From Phyllobacterium sp. 21LDTY02-6 (GTDB lineage: Bacteria; Pseudomonadota; Alphaproteobacteria; Rhizobiales; Rhizobiaceae), in assembly GCF_023554255.2 (NCBI RefSeq), contig NZ_JAMJWD020000002.1, positions 124,001 through 188,000 on the forward strand: a DNA stretch of 64,000 nucleotides. The letters run 5' to 3'. The notes beneath the pieces were generated by a model. That model was not told the origin of the DNA. It saw nothing but the letters and a program-made list of their open reading frames with translations, and searched no databases. Position 1 is the first letter of the stretch. The number at the start of each line of letters is the position of its first letter. Below, piece by piece: positions 34,365-43,364 of the stretch. The position numbers and the translations under genes are program-made.

Positions 34365-34955
34365 TCAATTCCCCGCAATGTTTACCGGACGGGACAGGTC
34401 GAAACGGTCCACGGTCAGCGGCGCGCCATCATTGAACTTCCGGAAATCGTCGATGGAAATGCGGGCCTCCGAATCGAGCACCGGCTCCATCTTGCTGGAA
34501 ACGAGCAGGGTGGCGCCATTGACCTGATCCGGATTGATCTCGAAGACGAAACGCACCTTTTTCGGCAGGCCGGGCTCGACCAGGAAGGGCGGTTGCTGGT
34601 CGCCGGAGGATCCGCCCCTGTCGCTGAGGTTGAAGAGCAGCCCGGTCGGGCCCTTCCAGATCGCCGACGAGACGCCCGTCGAGCTTTCGGTGGCGCCGAG
34701 TTCCGCCGTGACGATCGCCCAGAGCCCGGATGTCGTCGCGATGCGGGTCTTGCCGAATTCGGTGACCGCCAGTTCGCGCGCGAATATCACCTCGTCCAGC
34801 GTCACCTCGAATTGCCGCGCCCGCACCTTCTCGTGCATCTTGCCATGGACCGGAATGGCGCCGGTCAACTCGCCATAGCGCGGCTTGGTCTGCTGCATGG
34901 CGAAGAGGACGCCGATCGCCACCAGCAGGACGGCGACATTGACAAGCCGGCGCAT
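34365..34955 (-). CDS. Membrane-anchored periplasmic protein B (unknown)
   Basis: A 196-residue protein from the ATG at 34955, which overlaps the previous gene's stop as ATGA. It has an N-terminal membrane segment (about 5-20, VNVAVLLVAIGVLFAM) and a beta-rich domain with ARELAVTEFGKTRIATTSGLWAIVTAELGATES and KKVRFVFEINPDQVNGATLLVSS. The layout matches its neighbours. No family is recognised with confidence. Confidence 0.7.
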   Translation of the reverse strand: MRRLVNVAVLLVAIGVLFAMQQTKPRYGELTGAIPVHGKMHEKVRARQFEVTLDEVIFARELAVTEFGKTRIATTSGLWAIVTAELGATESSTGVSSAIWKGPTGLLFNLSDRGGSSGDQQPPFLVEPGLPKKVRFVFEINPDQVNGATLLVSSKMEPVLDSEARISIDDFRKFNDGAPLTVDRFDLSRPVNIAGN

Positions 34956-35536
34956 CAGCCCTGCTCCGCCGCCAGCGGCATTTCCAGCGTGCCGGCAATG
35001 TGCTTGTTCCACCAGCCGGGCGTCCCGGTCAGATTGTTGCGATATTTGAACTGGAACGCCTCGATGCCGAAGATCATGCGGTCCTTCGGCATGGCATCAG
35101 CGGGCATGAGCCAGACATAGGTCATCTTTTCCGGCATTCCGGGCTGCAGGTCGGGCATCAGCGTTTCATCGCGCATGAGGTAGACCATCGGCTGCTCGAC
35201 CGCGGCAAATTCGATCGGCAGGCGCAGGGCCGTGGCATAGCCGCTGTCCGACTTGACGGAACGGTTCATGACTTCCGCCTCCAGCACCAGCGCCCGCTGG
35301 CCCTCTTTCGGCGTCGTGCTGAAGACCTTCTTGTCGGTGGACCAGAGCCGCAGCGGCTTTATGCGCCATTTTCCCGCCTCCATGGTCTCCCCGGCGGTCA
35401 GTTTGGGCAGAGTGTCCTTCGGCATGGCTTCGAAGGCGCCAAGGGCAAAGGCGACGCCGAGCGCCAGGAACGAACCTATCCCCGCTGTCAGCCAGGCCGC
35501 GGCCTTGCTGCGAAACGCCATCAGATGCGATCTCAT
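34955..35536 (-). CDS. Membrane-anchored periplasmic protein C (unknown)
   Basis: A 193-residue protein from the ATG at 35536, with GGGAGG seven bases upstream. It has one membrane segment (about 15-35, WLTAGIGSFLALGVAFALGAF) and a beta-rich domain with KPLRLWSTDKKVFSTTPKEGQRALVLEAEVMNRSV and DLQPGMPEKMTYVWLMPADAMPKDRMIFGIEAFQFK. It resembles proteins A and B in size, anchor and strand pattern, so the three may be ancient tandem paralogues. It is first in the set. Confidence 0.7.
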   Translation of the reverse strand: MRSHLMAFRSKAAAWLTAGIGSFLALGVAFALGAFEAMPKDTLPKLTAGETMEAGKWRIKPLRLWSTDKKVFSTTPKEGQRALVLEAEVMNRSVKSDSGYATALRLPIEFAAVEQPMVYLMRDETLMPDLQPGMPEKMTYVWLMPADAMPKDRMIFGIEAFQFKYRNNLTGTPGWWNKHIAGTLEMPLAAEQG

Positions 35537-35649
35537 GGCTGGCCTCCCTCCCGCCAATTGCCAATCAAAACGACTCGTGCGCGCCAAGATGCAATGGCGG
35601 GGGGGAGGATTTCAACCCCGTATCGGCATTTGACCGAGAAGCGACCTGG

Positions 35650-36504
35650 CTAGCGCGAGGCGACCTGCGGCAGGTAGGCATTGACGAGGCTGACCACCTG
35701 GGCGTCGCGCTGCCGGGCTGTTTCGCCGCCCATGACCACGGCGACCAGCTGGCGGCCATTGTCATTGATGGAGGTGACGATGTTGAAGCCGGATGCGCGC
35801 ACATAGCCGGTCTTGATGCCGTCGGCGCCTTCGACCTGCGCCAGGACGCGATTATGGCCGCGGATCAACTTGCCGTTGAACATGAAGTCCTTCTCGCCGA
35901 AGTAGTAGTAATATTGCGGATGATGCTTGCGCAGCGAAAGCCCGAGCAGCGCCATGTCGCGCGCGGTGGTCACCTGCTGGCTGTCCGGCAGGCCCGACGC
36001 ATTGCGGAAGACGGTGCTGCGCAGTCCGAGCTGCCGCGCCTTGGCCGTCATCCGCGCCGCGAACTGTTCCTCCGTGCCGCCGAGATATTCGCCCAGCGCC
36101 ACCGCCACGTCATTGGCCGATTTCACCACCAACGCCTTGATCGCCGTATCGACATCGATCGACTGGCCGGGCTTGAGCCTCAGCCGGCTCGGCGGCTGCG
36201 AAGCCGCGTGGGCCGAGACGGGAATGGGCGTCGTCTTGGTGATCCGCCCCGATTCCAGCGCCTCGAACACCAGATAGAGCGTCATCATCTTGGTCAGCGA
36301 GGCCGGGATGCGCGGCAGGTCGGCACTCGATTGCTGCAGCACGGCTCCGGTGCTGCCGTCCACGACGATGGAGGCCGACTTTTCGGATACGGGAGCAAGC
36401 GTGATTGCGCCCACCGGATCGCGCGACGTCGAGCTGCAACCGCTCGCCAGGCTCAATGCGAAACAGAGGGCGAGCGCGATCTTGACGAAGGAAATGGGAA
36501 ACAT
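35650..36504 (-). CDS. Lipoprotein D-alanyl-D-alanine carboxypeptidase (PBP family, S11)
   Basis: A 284-residue penicillin-binding protein from the ATG at 36504. The signal peptide ends in a lipobox LASGC (Cys23). The catalytic motifs are all present: SLTK (69-72), SAN (129-131) and KTG (231-233). It removes the terminal D-alanine of peptidoglycan stem peptides. The usual C-terminal domain and amphipathic membrane anchor of PBP5/DacF are missing, so the lipid anchor probably replaces them. An upstream in-frame start would add an unlikely 38 residues. Confidence 0.9.
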   Translation of the reverse strand: MFPISFVKIALALCFALSLASGCSSTSRDPVGAITLAPVSEKSASIVVDGSTGAVLQQSSADLPRIPASLTKMMTLYLVFEALESGRITKTTPIPVSAHAASQPPSRLRLKPGQSIDVDTAIKALVVKSANDVAVALGEYLGGTEEQFAARMTAKARQLGLRSTVFRNASGLPDSQQVTTARDMALLGLSLRKHHPQYYYYFGEKDFMFNGKLIRGHNRVLAQVEGADGIKTGYVRASGFNIVTSINDNGRQLVAVVMGGETARQRDAQVVSLVNAYLPQVASR

Positions 36505-36648
36505 GGACACTCGCGGCGGCAATTGACTACGGATGGGCCGGGCGGCGCGGCGCCGCCCTTGCTGCCCGGTTGTTAGCCTATTTCTCGATCCGCGCCAAGC
36601 CATGCCTGTCCAAGCCATGCTATCCGGCGGTGCCTGTCCGGGCCGGGC

Positions 36649-37695
36649 CTATGCCGTCAGCATGACCTTCACGCTGCGCGAACGATCGAGCGCGGTGCGG
36701 AACGCCGCCGGCGCATCTTCCAGCCTGTATTCGCCGGTGACGAGGCGAAGAACGTCGATCCTGTTGTCGACGATCAGTTCCACCGCCTCGAAGAACTCCT
36801 CGCCGAAGCGGAACGTGCCGACGAGGTCGAGTTCCTTGGCCATGATCGCATTGGCCGGAAGCTCGATCATGCCGCCGGCAAGATTGCCGACCTGGATGAC
36901 GCGCCCGCCGCGGCGGACAGTGCGGATGGCGGATGCAAGGCCGGCAGCCGTGCCGGATATCTCGAACGCCATGTCATAGGGCGTCGCCGCGGCATAGGCG
37001 GCGAGTTCGTCGGCGCCGCCGGAAATGTCGATCGTCTGGTCGGCACCGAGCTCGCGGGCGAATTTCAGCGGCGCCGCCGCGATGTCGACCATGGCGACCG
37101 ACCGGGCGCCGGCATGTTTGAGCGCAAGCAGCGTCAGCAGCCCGATGGGACCGGAGCCGAAGATGATCGTCGAGGCGCCCTTGACGTGGCCGGCGCGGCG
37201 TACCGCATGGAGGCAGACGGCAAGCGGCTCCGCCAGCGCGGCCGCCTGGAACGGCAGCTCCGCCGGAACCTTGACGCATTGCGCCGCGGTCGCATCGAAC
37301 AGGGCGGCGAACCCGCCCTGCATGTGCGGCGTCTTCGAGGCGGAACCCATGAAGAAAATGTTCTCGCACAGGTTCGGCCGGCCTTCATGGCAATAGGCGC
37401 AGGTGCCGCACCAGCGCGAGGGATTGACCGCCACCCTGTCGCCGACCGCAAGGCCGGAGGTGGCGGAACCGAGTTCCACCACCTCGCCGGCGACCTCGTG
37501 GCCGAGGATCAGCGGCGATTTCACCACGAAATCTCCGGTGCGGGCATGGCGGAAATAGTGCATGTCCGAGCCGCAAATGCCGCCGGCGCCGAACTTCACC
37601 CGCACCATGCCGGGCGCAAGCGGACCAAGCTCGGTTTCGACGACGCGCAGATCCTCGGCGCCGAACAGCGTTGCCGCGATGGTTTTCGCGCTCAT
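36649..37695 (-). CDS. idnD: L-idonate 5-dehydrogenase (zinc alcohol dehydrogenase family)
   Basis: A 348-residue MDR-family dehydrogenase. It shows the catalytic-zinc region GGICGSDMHYFRHARTGDF and LGHEVAGEV, the structural-zinc cysteines CGTCAYCHEGRPNLC, and the NAD-binding stretch IIFGSGPIGLLTLLALKHAGA. The overall pattern is that of IdnD, which oxidises L-idonate to 5-keto-D-gluconate. The ATG at 37695 overlaps the dctM stop as ATGA, so it is the last gene of the TRAP operon. Activity on a related sugar acid cannot be excluded. Confidence 0.85.
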   Translation of the reverse strand: MSAKTIAATLFGAEDLRVVETELGPLAPGMVRVKFGAGGICGSDMHYFRHARTGDFVVKSPLILGHEVAGEVVELGSATSGLAVGDRVAVNPSRWCGTCAYCHEGRPNLCENIFFMGSASKTPHMQGGFAALFDATAAQCVKVPAELPFQAAALAEPLAVCLHAVRRAGHVKGASTIIFGSGPIGLLTLLALKHAGARSVAMVDIAAAPLKFARELGADQTIDISGGADELAAYAAATPYDMAFEISGTAAGLASAIRTVRRGGRVIQVGNLAGGMIELPANAIMAKELDLVGTFRFGEEFFEAVELIVDNRIDVLRLVTGEYRLEDAPAAFRTALDRSRSVKVMLTA

Positions 37696-39098
37696 TTCAC
37701 CAGGCCCAGCTGGGTCGGCAGCCAAAGCGTGATGGCCGGGACGAACGTGATGGCGATCAGCGCGATGAAGAGCGGCACGAGCCAGGGCAGGATCGCCATG
37801 GTGGTGCGCTCGACCGAGAGTTTCGCCACGCGGGAGAGCACGAAGAGCACCATCCCCAGCGGCGGATGCAGCAGGCCGATCATCAGGTTTAGTGTCATGA
37901 TCAGGCCGAAATGCACCGGATCGATGCCGAACTTGATCACCAGCGGCAGCAGGATCGGCACGAGGATGGTGATTGCGGCGATCGTGTCGAGGAAGCAGCC
38001 GACGAACAGCATCAGGAGATTGACGAGGATGAGGAAGACCCATTTGTTCTCGGTGATCGAAAGGATCGCCGTCGACAGCAGCTGCGCTGCCTGGCTGACC
38101 GTCAGGAGCCAGGCGAAGACGGAGGCGGCGGTGACGATGAACAGCACCGACGCGGTGGTCTCGATCGTATCGAAACTCGCCTTGGCGAGGCTGGAAAGCG
38201 TCATGGTGCGATAGCGCACCAGGCCGAGGAACAGCGACCAGAGCACGGCGGCGACGGCGGCTTCCGTCGGGGTGAACCAGCCCATCGTCATGCCACCGAT
38301 CAGGATGACCGGCGTCATCAGCGCCATGACGGCGGAGAAGTCGAAATACCAGTCGGCGGCGAGCAGCAGCACCAGCGCGATGCCGACCGAGGCATTGATG
38401 GAAAGCCCGGTCAGGGTGAGAAGATAGATGAGGACCGGGACGCAGGCGACGACGACGATTTCAAGCGACGCCTCGAGCAATTGCTTGATCTGGAACGGCG
38501 CATCCGAACCCCAGCTGCGGCGATAGGCGAAGATGGCGACCGTCACCATCATCAGCACGGTCATGACGATGCCGGGCAGGATGCCGGCCATGAACAGCGC
38601 GCCGATCGACACATTCGCCATCATCCCATAGATGACGAAGGGCAGCGAGGGCGGGAAGATCGGCCCGAGCGTTGCCGAGGCGGCGGTGACGCCGACGGCG
38701 GCTTCCACCGGATAGCCATGGTCCTTCATCGCCTTGATCTCGATGGTGCCGATACCCGCCGCATCGGCGAGCGCGGTGCCGGACATGCCCGAGAAGATGA
38801 CGGAGCCGACAATATTGACCTGCGCCAGGCCGCCCTTCATCCAGCCGACGAGGGCGACGGCGAAGGAATAGATGCGGCCGGTGACGCCGGCGGAGTTCAT
38901 CAGATTGCCCGCAAGGATGAAGAACGGCACGGCGAGGAGCGGAAAGCTCTCGACGCCGGCGATCATGCGCTGTGCGACGATGATATCCGGCGCGACGCCG
39001 AAGAAGACGAGATAGAGCACCGAGGCGACCGCCATCGAAATGGCGACGGGTACGCCGACGAGCATCAGGACCAGGAATGATCCAACCAGCAACAACAT
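37692..39098 (-). CDS. dctM: TRAP transporter large membrane subunit
   Basis: A 468-residue DctM-family protein with more than ten membrane segments, from MLLLVGSFLVLMLVGVPVAISMAVASVLYL to the C-terminal LVPLFIALIAITFVPAITLWLP. Family motifs are AVPFFILAGNLMNSAGVTGRI and PEAAVGVTAASATLGPIFPPSLPFVIYG. It is the channel-forming subunit and uses an ion gradient. It is somewhat longer than the usual 425 residues. It follows dctQ with a 3-base gap. Confidence 0.95.
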   Translation of the reverse strand: MLLLVGSFLVLMLVGVPVAISMAVASVLYLVFFGVAPDIIVAQRMIAGVESFPLLAVPFFILAGNLMNSAGVTGRIYSFAVALVGWMKGGLAQVNIVGSVIFSGMSGTALADAAGIGTIEIKAMKDHGYPVEAAVGVTAASATLGPIFPPSLPFVIYGMMANVSIGALFMAGILPGIVMTVLMMVTVAIFAYRRSWGSDAPFQIKQLLEASLEIVVVACVPVLIYLLTLTGLSINASVGIALVLLLAADWYFDFSAVMALMTPVILIGGMTMGWFTPTEAAVAAVLWSLFLGLVRYRTMTLSSLAKASFDTIETTASVLFIVTAASVFAWLLTVSQAAQLLSTAILSITENKWVFLILVNLLMLFVGCFLDTIAAITILVPILLPLVIKFGIDPVHFGLIMTLNLMIGLLHPPLGMVLFVLSRVAKLSVERTTMAILPWLVPLFIALIAITFVPAITLWLPTQLGLVK

Positions 39099-39101
39099 GA
39101 A

Positions 39102-39677
39102 TCAATCCCCCAGGTTCTGGAACATTTCGGGCCGCTCCAGCACGGAATAGCCCCGGCGCAGATTGGCGATGAAGACCTGTATCGAGCGCAGCAGCATCAG
39201 GATGAAGGACAAGAGCACGCCGTAGAACACGATGTTGCGCGGAAGGTCGATCGTCACCATGCGCTCGTCGGCGACGATCTCGACATAGCGCCACATCAGC
39301 CAGACGGCATAGGCGAAGAAGCCGATGCGCACGATATCGACGAAGGTCGCGAGCACCCGCGCCACCCCTGCGGGCAGGTAGTGATAGAGCACGTCGACCT
39401 GGATATGGCGCGACAGGCGGGCACACATGACGGAGCCGAGGAAGACCACGCCGACAAGGCAGTTGATGGCGATTTCCTCGGTCCAGGCATAGCTGTCATT
39501 GAGGACGTAGCGCGTGAAGAACTGCAGGAAGACGCAGGCCGTCATCAGCCAGAACACGACGAGCGTGAGCCAGTCCTCCACCGCGTAATCGGACATGCGG
39601 GCGACGGGCGCCACATCCTCGAAGGAATGCGCCAGTTCTTCCGCCGTCACTTGGGTATGGATCTCTTCTTTCGACAT
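39102..39677 (-). CDS. dctQ: TRAP transporter small membrane subunit
   Basis: A 191-residue DctQ-family protein with four membrane segments and a soluble N-terminus of about 35 residues. It shows the conserved TRYVLNDSYAWTEEIAINCLVGVVFLGSV region and the RHIQVDVLYHYLPAG loop. It partners DctM and the DctP binding protein encoded next to it. Confidence 0.92.
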   Translation of the reverse strand: MSKEEIHTQVTAEELAHSFEDVAPVARMSDYAVEDWLTLVVFWLMTACVFLQFFTRYVLNDSYAWTEEIAINCLVGVVFLGSVMCARLSRHIQVDVLYHYLPAGVARVLATFVDIVRIGFFAYAVWLMWRYVEIVADERMVTIDLPRNIVFYGVLLSFILMLLRSIQVFIANLRRGYSVLERPEMFQNLGD

Positions 39678-39756
39678 GCCGGTCTCCGGTGGTCAGGTCA
39701 GCTGGCGACCGGGCGGACCATGCCGCCCGGCACTGTGCGAAATGCTTGCGCGAAGA

Positions 39757-40737
39757 CTATTTGATGGCGCGAATGGCTTCCCAATCGGACTTCTCGTAGC
39801 CGAAATCCTCGAACTTCACCTTTTCGAGAACCGTCTTCTCGAAATCGGCCTTGTCCACTTCGGTGACCGACAGGCCGCGCTCCTTGAAGCCCGCGACGAG
39901 TTCCGTTTCCTTGGCGGCGATGTTCTTCGTGGTCTTCTCGGCAGCCTGCTGCATGACTTCCTCGAAGATCTTCTTGTCCTCGTCGGAAAGGCTGGCCCAG
40001 AGCTGCTTGGAAACCACCGTATTCAGGTGATCGACGATATGGCCGGTGAGGACGATGTTCTTCTGCACCTCGAAGAACTTCTTCGCCTCGATGGTGGTCA
40101 GCGGATTTTCCTGCGCCTCGACCGTGCCGTTCTGAAGCGCGAGATAGACTTCGGCAAAGGCGATGGGGGTCGTGTTCGCGCCGCAGGCACGCGGCATTGC
40201 GAGATAGGCCGGCACGTCCGGCACGCGGATCTTCAGGCCCTGCATGTCGGAACATTTGGCGATGGGCTTGTTCGCCGTGGTATGGCGCGTGCCGTAATAG
40301 CTGACGGCCGTGATGTGGTTGCCGGTCTTTTCCTCGTAGCCTGCGGCGAGCCGCTTGAAGATATCGCTCTTCGTATAGGCGATGAGGTGATCCGGATCAC
40401 GGAAGATATAGGGGAAATAGGTCACGCCGATCGGCTTGTAATCGCGGGCGGCGAAGCTCGATCCGGAAATGATGATATCGACCGTTCCGAGCCGCAGGCC
40501 CTGGTTGATATCCGCTTCCTTGCCGAGCTGCGAGGCCGGGAATACGTCGATCTTGTAGCGGCCATTGGTGCGCTTGGCGATTTCCTCGGCTGCCCAGACG
40601 GATTCCGTGTGGAACGGTTCCGACGTCTCGTAGACATGCGCCCATTTCAGCGTCGTTTGGGCATGGGCGGCCATTGCCGAAAATGCCAGCGCTGCCGCAG
40701 CGCCCAGTAAGCTTGCAAATTTGATCTTCACGTTCAT
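39757..40737 (-). CDS. dctP: TRAP transporter substrate-binding protein
   Basis: A 326-residue exported protein with a signal peptide (about 1-26, AAHA|QT). It matches the DctP family: TTLKWAHVYETSEPFHTESVWAAEEIAKRTNGRYKIDVFPASQLG near the start, then the conserved KIRVPDVPAYLAMPRACGANTTPIAFAEVYLALQNGTVEAQENPL. The context points to a hexonate such as L-idonate or gluconate as cargo. It starts 32 bases after the GntR stop. Confidence 0.93.
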   Translation of the reverse strand: MNVKIKFASLLGAAAALAFSAMAAHAQTTLKWAHVYETSEPFHTESVWAAEEIAKRTNGRYKIDVFPASQLGKEADINQGLRLGTVDIIISGSSFAARDYKPIGVTYFPYIFRDPDHLIAYTKSDIFKRLAAGYEEKTGNHITAVSYYGTRHTTANKPIAKCSDMQGLKIRVPDVPAYLAMPRACGANTTPIAFAEVYLALQNGTVEAQENPLTTIEAKKFFEVQKNIVLTGHIVDHLNTVVSKQLWASLSDEDKKIFEEVMQQAAEKTTKNIAAKETELVAGFKERGLSVTEVDKADFEKTVLEKVKFEDFGYEKSDWEAIRAIK

Positions 40738-40769
40738 TCTCCTCCCAGATTGAATTGGATCGTCTCGGT

Positions 40770-41501
40770 TTATGTCGGGCTGGTTCGCCCCCTCTCACTT
40801 TCCAGTTCCCCGTCGAAGCTCCTGGAAAATCTCGATTGCGATTGCTGCAGATGATGGCGCATCACCGACCGCGCCCGCGCAGGATCGCCCGCCGCGATGG
40901 CATCGCGGATGGCGCGGTGCTCCTCGAACGCCTCGCGCCACGAGGCCGGGCTTTCGAAATGGCTGGCGAGCCTGGTGAAATAGGGCGTCAGGCGCTGGTC
41001 GAACAGGTCGCCGACCACGCGGTCGAGCGCCGCATTGCCGATGATGCTGCAAATGGTGGTGTGGAACAGCCTGTCCAGCATGATGGACTGGTGCGGATCC
41101 TTGAAGGTTCGCGCCATGCGCGTCAGCACATCGTCCATTGCCGCGACATGGGCCGGCGTTATCGCCAGCGCGGCCTCCTCGACGATGGCGCATTCGATGA
41201 GCGTGCGGGCGCGCAGCAGCTCGAACGGCCCTTCCAGCTCCTCGGAGTGAAGCGAAAGCGGCCGGTCCCGCGTCTGCCGCGCGACATAGATGCCCGAGCC
41301 CATGCGGATGTGGATGAGGCCTTCGACCTCGAGAGCGATGAGCGCCTCGCGCACGGTGGGACGGGAAACGCTCAGTTCCTCGGCCAGCTCGCGCTCGCCG
41401 GGCAGTCGCTCGCCGACCGAAAATGCTCCGCCCTCGATCCTTTGCCGGATCTGGTCGGCCACTTGCCGGTAGAGCCGGCGCGGCTGGATGGCTGCAAACA
41501 T
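40770..41501 (-). CDS. GntR-family regulator (FadR/FCD subgroup)
   Basis: A 243-residue regulator from the ATG at 41501, with GGGAGGG upstream. It has the winged helix-turn-helix at about 10-75 (LYRQVADQIRQRIEGGAFSVGERLPGERELAEELSVSRPTVREALIALEVEGLI) and a C-terminal all-helical FCD ligand domain with histidines that usually bind metal. It is first in the operon with the TRAP and idnD genes, so it should control its own promoter, likely in response to the sugar acid. Confidence 0.93.
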   Translation of the reverse strand: MFAAIQPRRLYRQVADQIRQRIEGGAFSVGERLPGERELAEELSVSRPTVREALIALEVEGLIHIRMGSGIYVARQTRDRPLSLHSEELEGPFELLRARTLIECAIVEEAALAITPAHVAAMDDVLTRMARTFKDPHQSIMLDRLFHTTICSIIGNAALDRVVGDLFDQRLTPYFTRLASHFESPASWREAFEEHRAIRDAIAAGDPARARSVMRHHLQQSQSRFSRSFDGELESERGRTSPT

Positions 41502-41543
41502 GTTCCCTCCCGCGCAGTCTCCCTTCTGCGCCGACTGGTAAAC

Positions 41544-41554
41544 TGGTCTTACCA
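41544..41554. promoter_or_regulatory. Candidate FadR-type operator upstream of gntR
   Basis: TGGTCTTACCA is a perfect TGGT-3-ACCA palindrome, matching the TNGTNNNACNA pattern of FadR-subgroup GntR regulators. It lies 43 bases upstream of the gntR start, in the divergent spacer shared with the transglycosylase gene, so it can control the whole gntR-dctPQM-idnD operon. Confidence 0.6.
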
Positions 41555-41761
41555 ATAGCCAACTGATACATTGATATATATGCGCGAGTCAACTCGTCGC
41601 CGCGTTGCGGGCTTTCTTGCCTCGCAGCCTTGAATTGCGGCGCTGCCGGCCGGTTGGCATCGGGCAGCTGTTACACATTGTATCAGAAAGTGATTGCCGG
41701 GTGCCGCCACGAACAGGCTAAGAGACATCCACTCGATGATCCATCGTCAAACCGGTGAGAA

Positions 41762-42553
41762 ATGCTGTCTGAAATTCGCTTGCTCGGCACCTTTGCCTGT
41801 CTTGGTCTTGGCCTCGCTCTCGGGGCCTGCACCACGACCGATCCAAAACTGCCGCAGGCGTCCTCGCTGCCGGTACCGCAGCCCTCGCCCCGCACCGCCG
41901 AGGCAGGAGCCTCGCAGGCCGTCGCGGCGGCCGATAGCGCGCAGGCCGGAACCAGGGAACTTGCTCTCGCCCCGGCCAGCAAGCCAGCAGCGGCCTCGGC
42001 AGCCTTCAAGGCGCCGGACCCGGCCCTCGACAGCCTCATATCCAAATATTCGGTTGCCTATTCGGTACCGGAATCGCTCGTCCGCCGCGTCGTGCATCGC
42101 GAAAGCCGCTTCAATCCCGCGGCGCGCAACGGACCCTATTGGGGCCTGATGCAGATGCTGCCCGCAACCGCGCGCGGCATGGGCCACAAGGGCAGCGCCA
42201 AGGATCTGCTCGACGCGGAAACCAATCTCAAATACGGCGTCAAATATCTCGCCGGAGCCTATATGGTTGCCGACGGCAATCCGGACCAGGCGGTTCGGCT
42301 CTATTCCCGTGGCTATTATTACCAGGCCAAGCGCAAGGGCCTGCTCGAAGAGACCGGACTGAAGCCCTCGAGCACGGCAACGACAAAGCCGGCGGTCATG
42401 ACGGCAGAGAGCGCACCCGCGCAGACTGTACCGGCCCAGGCGACACTGGCCCGAGCGACACAGGCCCAGGCGACACCGGCCCAGATGGCCTATGGCGCCG
42501 AGCCGGCAGCGGCATCGCCCGCCGCGGTTCCCCTGCCGACGACCCGCCCGTAA
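41762..42553 (+). CDS. Lipoprotein lytic transglycosylase (SLT domain)
   Basis: A 263-residue protein. The signal peptide ends in a lipobox LGAC (Cys23), residues 25-85 are a Pro/Ala-rich linker, and the SLT domain covers about 86-195 with the catalytic glutamate in HRESRFNP (E114), then GPYWGLMQMLPATARGMG and NLKYGVKYLAGAYMVADGN. The C-terminal 60 residues are a low-complexity Thr/Gln/Ala/Pro tail with repeats of AQAT. It cleaves peptidoglycan glycan strands from the envelope side. It converges on thiD. Confidence 0.92.
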   Translation: MLSEIRLLGTFACLGLGLALGACTTTDPKLPQASSLPVPQPSPRTAEAGASQAVAAADSAQAGTRELALAPASKPAAASAAFKAPDPALDSLISKYSVAYSVPESLVRRVVHRESRFNPAARNGPYWGLMQMLPATARGMGHKGSAKDLLDAETNLKYGVKYLAGAYMVADGNPDQAVRLYSRGYYYQAKRKGLLEETGLKPSSTATTKPAVMTAESAPAQTVPAQATLARATQAQATPAQMAYGAEPAAASPAAVPLPTTRP

Positions 42554-42566
42554 CCGGCCAGCGCCG

Positions 42567-43364
42567 CTACTTCCACCAATGATGGAAATGGTGCACCGGC
42601 CCCCGGCCCTGCCCCACTTTGATATTCGTCGCAGCCGCCATGGCTGACGTCAGATAGTCCTTTGCGGCGCCGACAGCCTGCTCGAGCGGCTGGCCCTTGG
42701 CGAGTTCCGCGGCAATGGCCGCCGACAGCGTGCAGCCCGTTCCATGATCATTGCTGGTATCGATCCGCCTGGCGCTGAAGCGCTGGACGCCGGACGGGCG
42801 CACAAGCACATCTGTGCTGTCCTCACCCGTGCCATGGCCGCCCTTCATCAGTACGGCCTCCGGCCCCTGCGCCAGCATGAGCTCAGCCTGGCGGATCATC
42901 GCGCGCTCATCCTGCGCAATGGTTTCGCCGGTCAGCAAGGCGGCTTCGGCGAGGTTTGGCGTCAACAGCAGCGAGCGCGGCAGAAGCAGCGACCGAAGCG
43001 CCTCGATCGCGCCATCCTCCAGCAGGCGGTCGCCGGAGGTGGCGACCATGACCGGATCGAACACCACCATCCGGCACCGGTCGGACAGCGCCGACGCTAT
43101 GGTCTCGATGGTCGCGACGGAGGACACCATGCCGACCTTTATCGACCGTACGGCGATATCGGCGAGCACAGCATCGATCTGGGCGCGGATGATCGAAGGC
43201 GACAGGTTTTCGACCGCATGGACGCCGAGCGTATTCTGCGCGGTGACGGCAGTCAGCACGCTGGCGCCATAGACGCCGAGGGCCGAGAAGGTTTTCAGGT
43301 CGGCCTGGATGCCGGCGCCGCCACCACTGTCGGAGCCGGCGATGGTCAGGGCGATGGCGGTCAT
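42567..43364 (-). CDS. thiD: Hydroxymethylpyrimidine (phosphate) kinase
   Basis: A 265-residue ribokinase-fold enzyme: [23 protein letters not shown] at the N-terminus, the central [11 protein letters not shown], and the ATP-binding [20 protein letters not shown] near residue 210. It makes HMP pyrophosphate for thiamine. It overlaps the end of thiE as ATGA and lies under the same TPP riboswitch. Confidence 0.95.
   Translation of the reverse strand: MTAIALTIAGSDSGGGAGIQADLKTFSALGVYGASVLTAVTAQNTLGVHAVENLSPSIIRAQIDAVLADIAVRSIKVGMVSSVATIETIASALSDRCRMVVFDPVMVATSGDRLLEDGAIEALRSLLLPRSLLLTPNLAEAALLTGETIAQDERAMIRQAELMLAQGPEAVLMKGGHGTGEDSTDVLVRPSGVQRFSARRIDTSNDHGTGCTLSAAIAAELAKGQPLEQAVGAAKDYLTSAMAAATNIKVGQGRGPVHHFHHWWK

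Noticed and set aside
35599-35605. Run of seven G as a phase-variation tract
   Set aside because: It lies between genes, is short, and is not placed in a coding frame or obvious promoter spacer.
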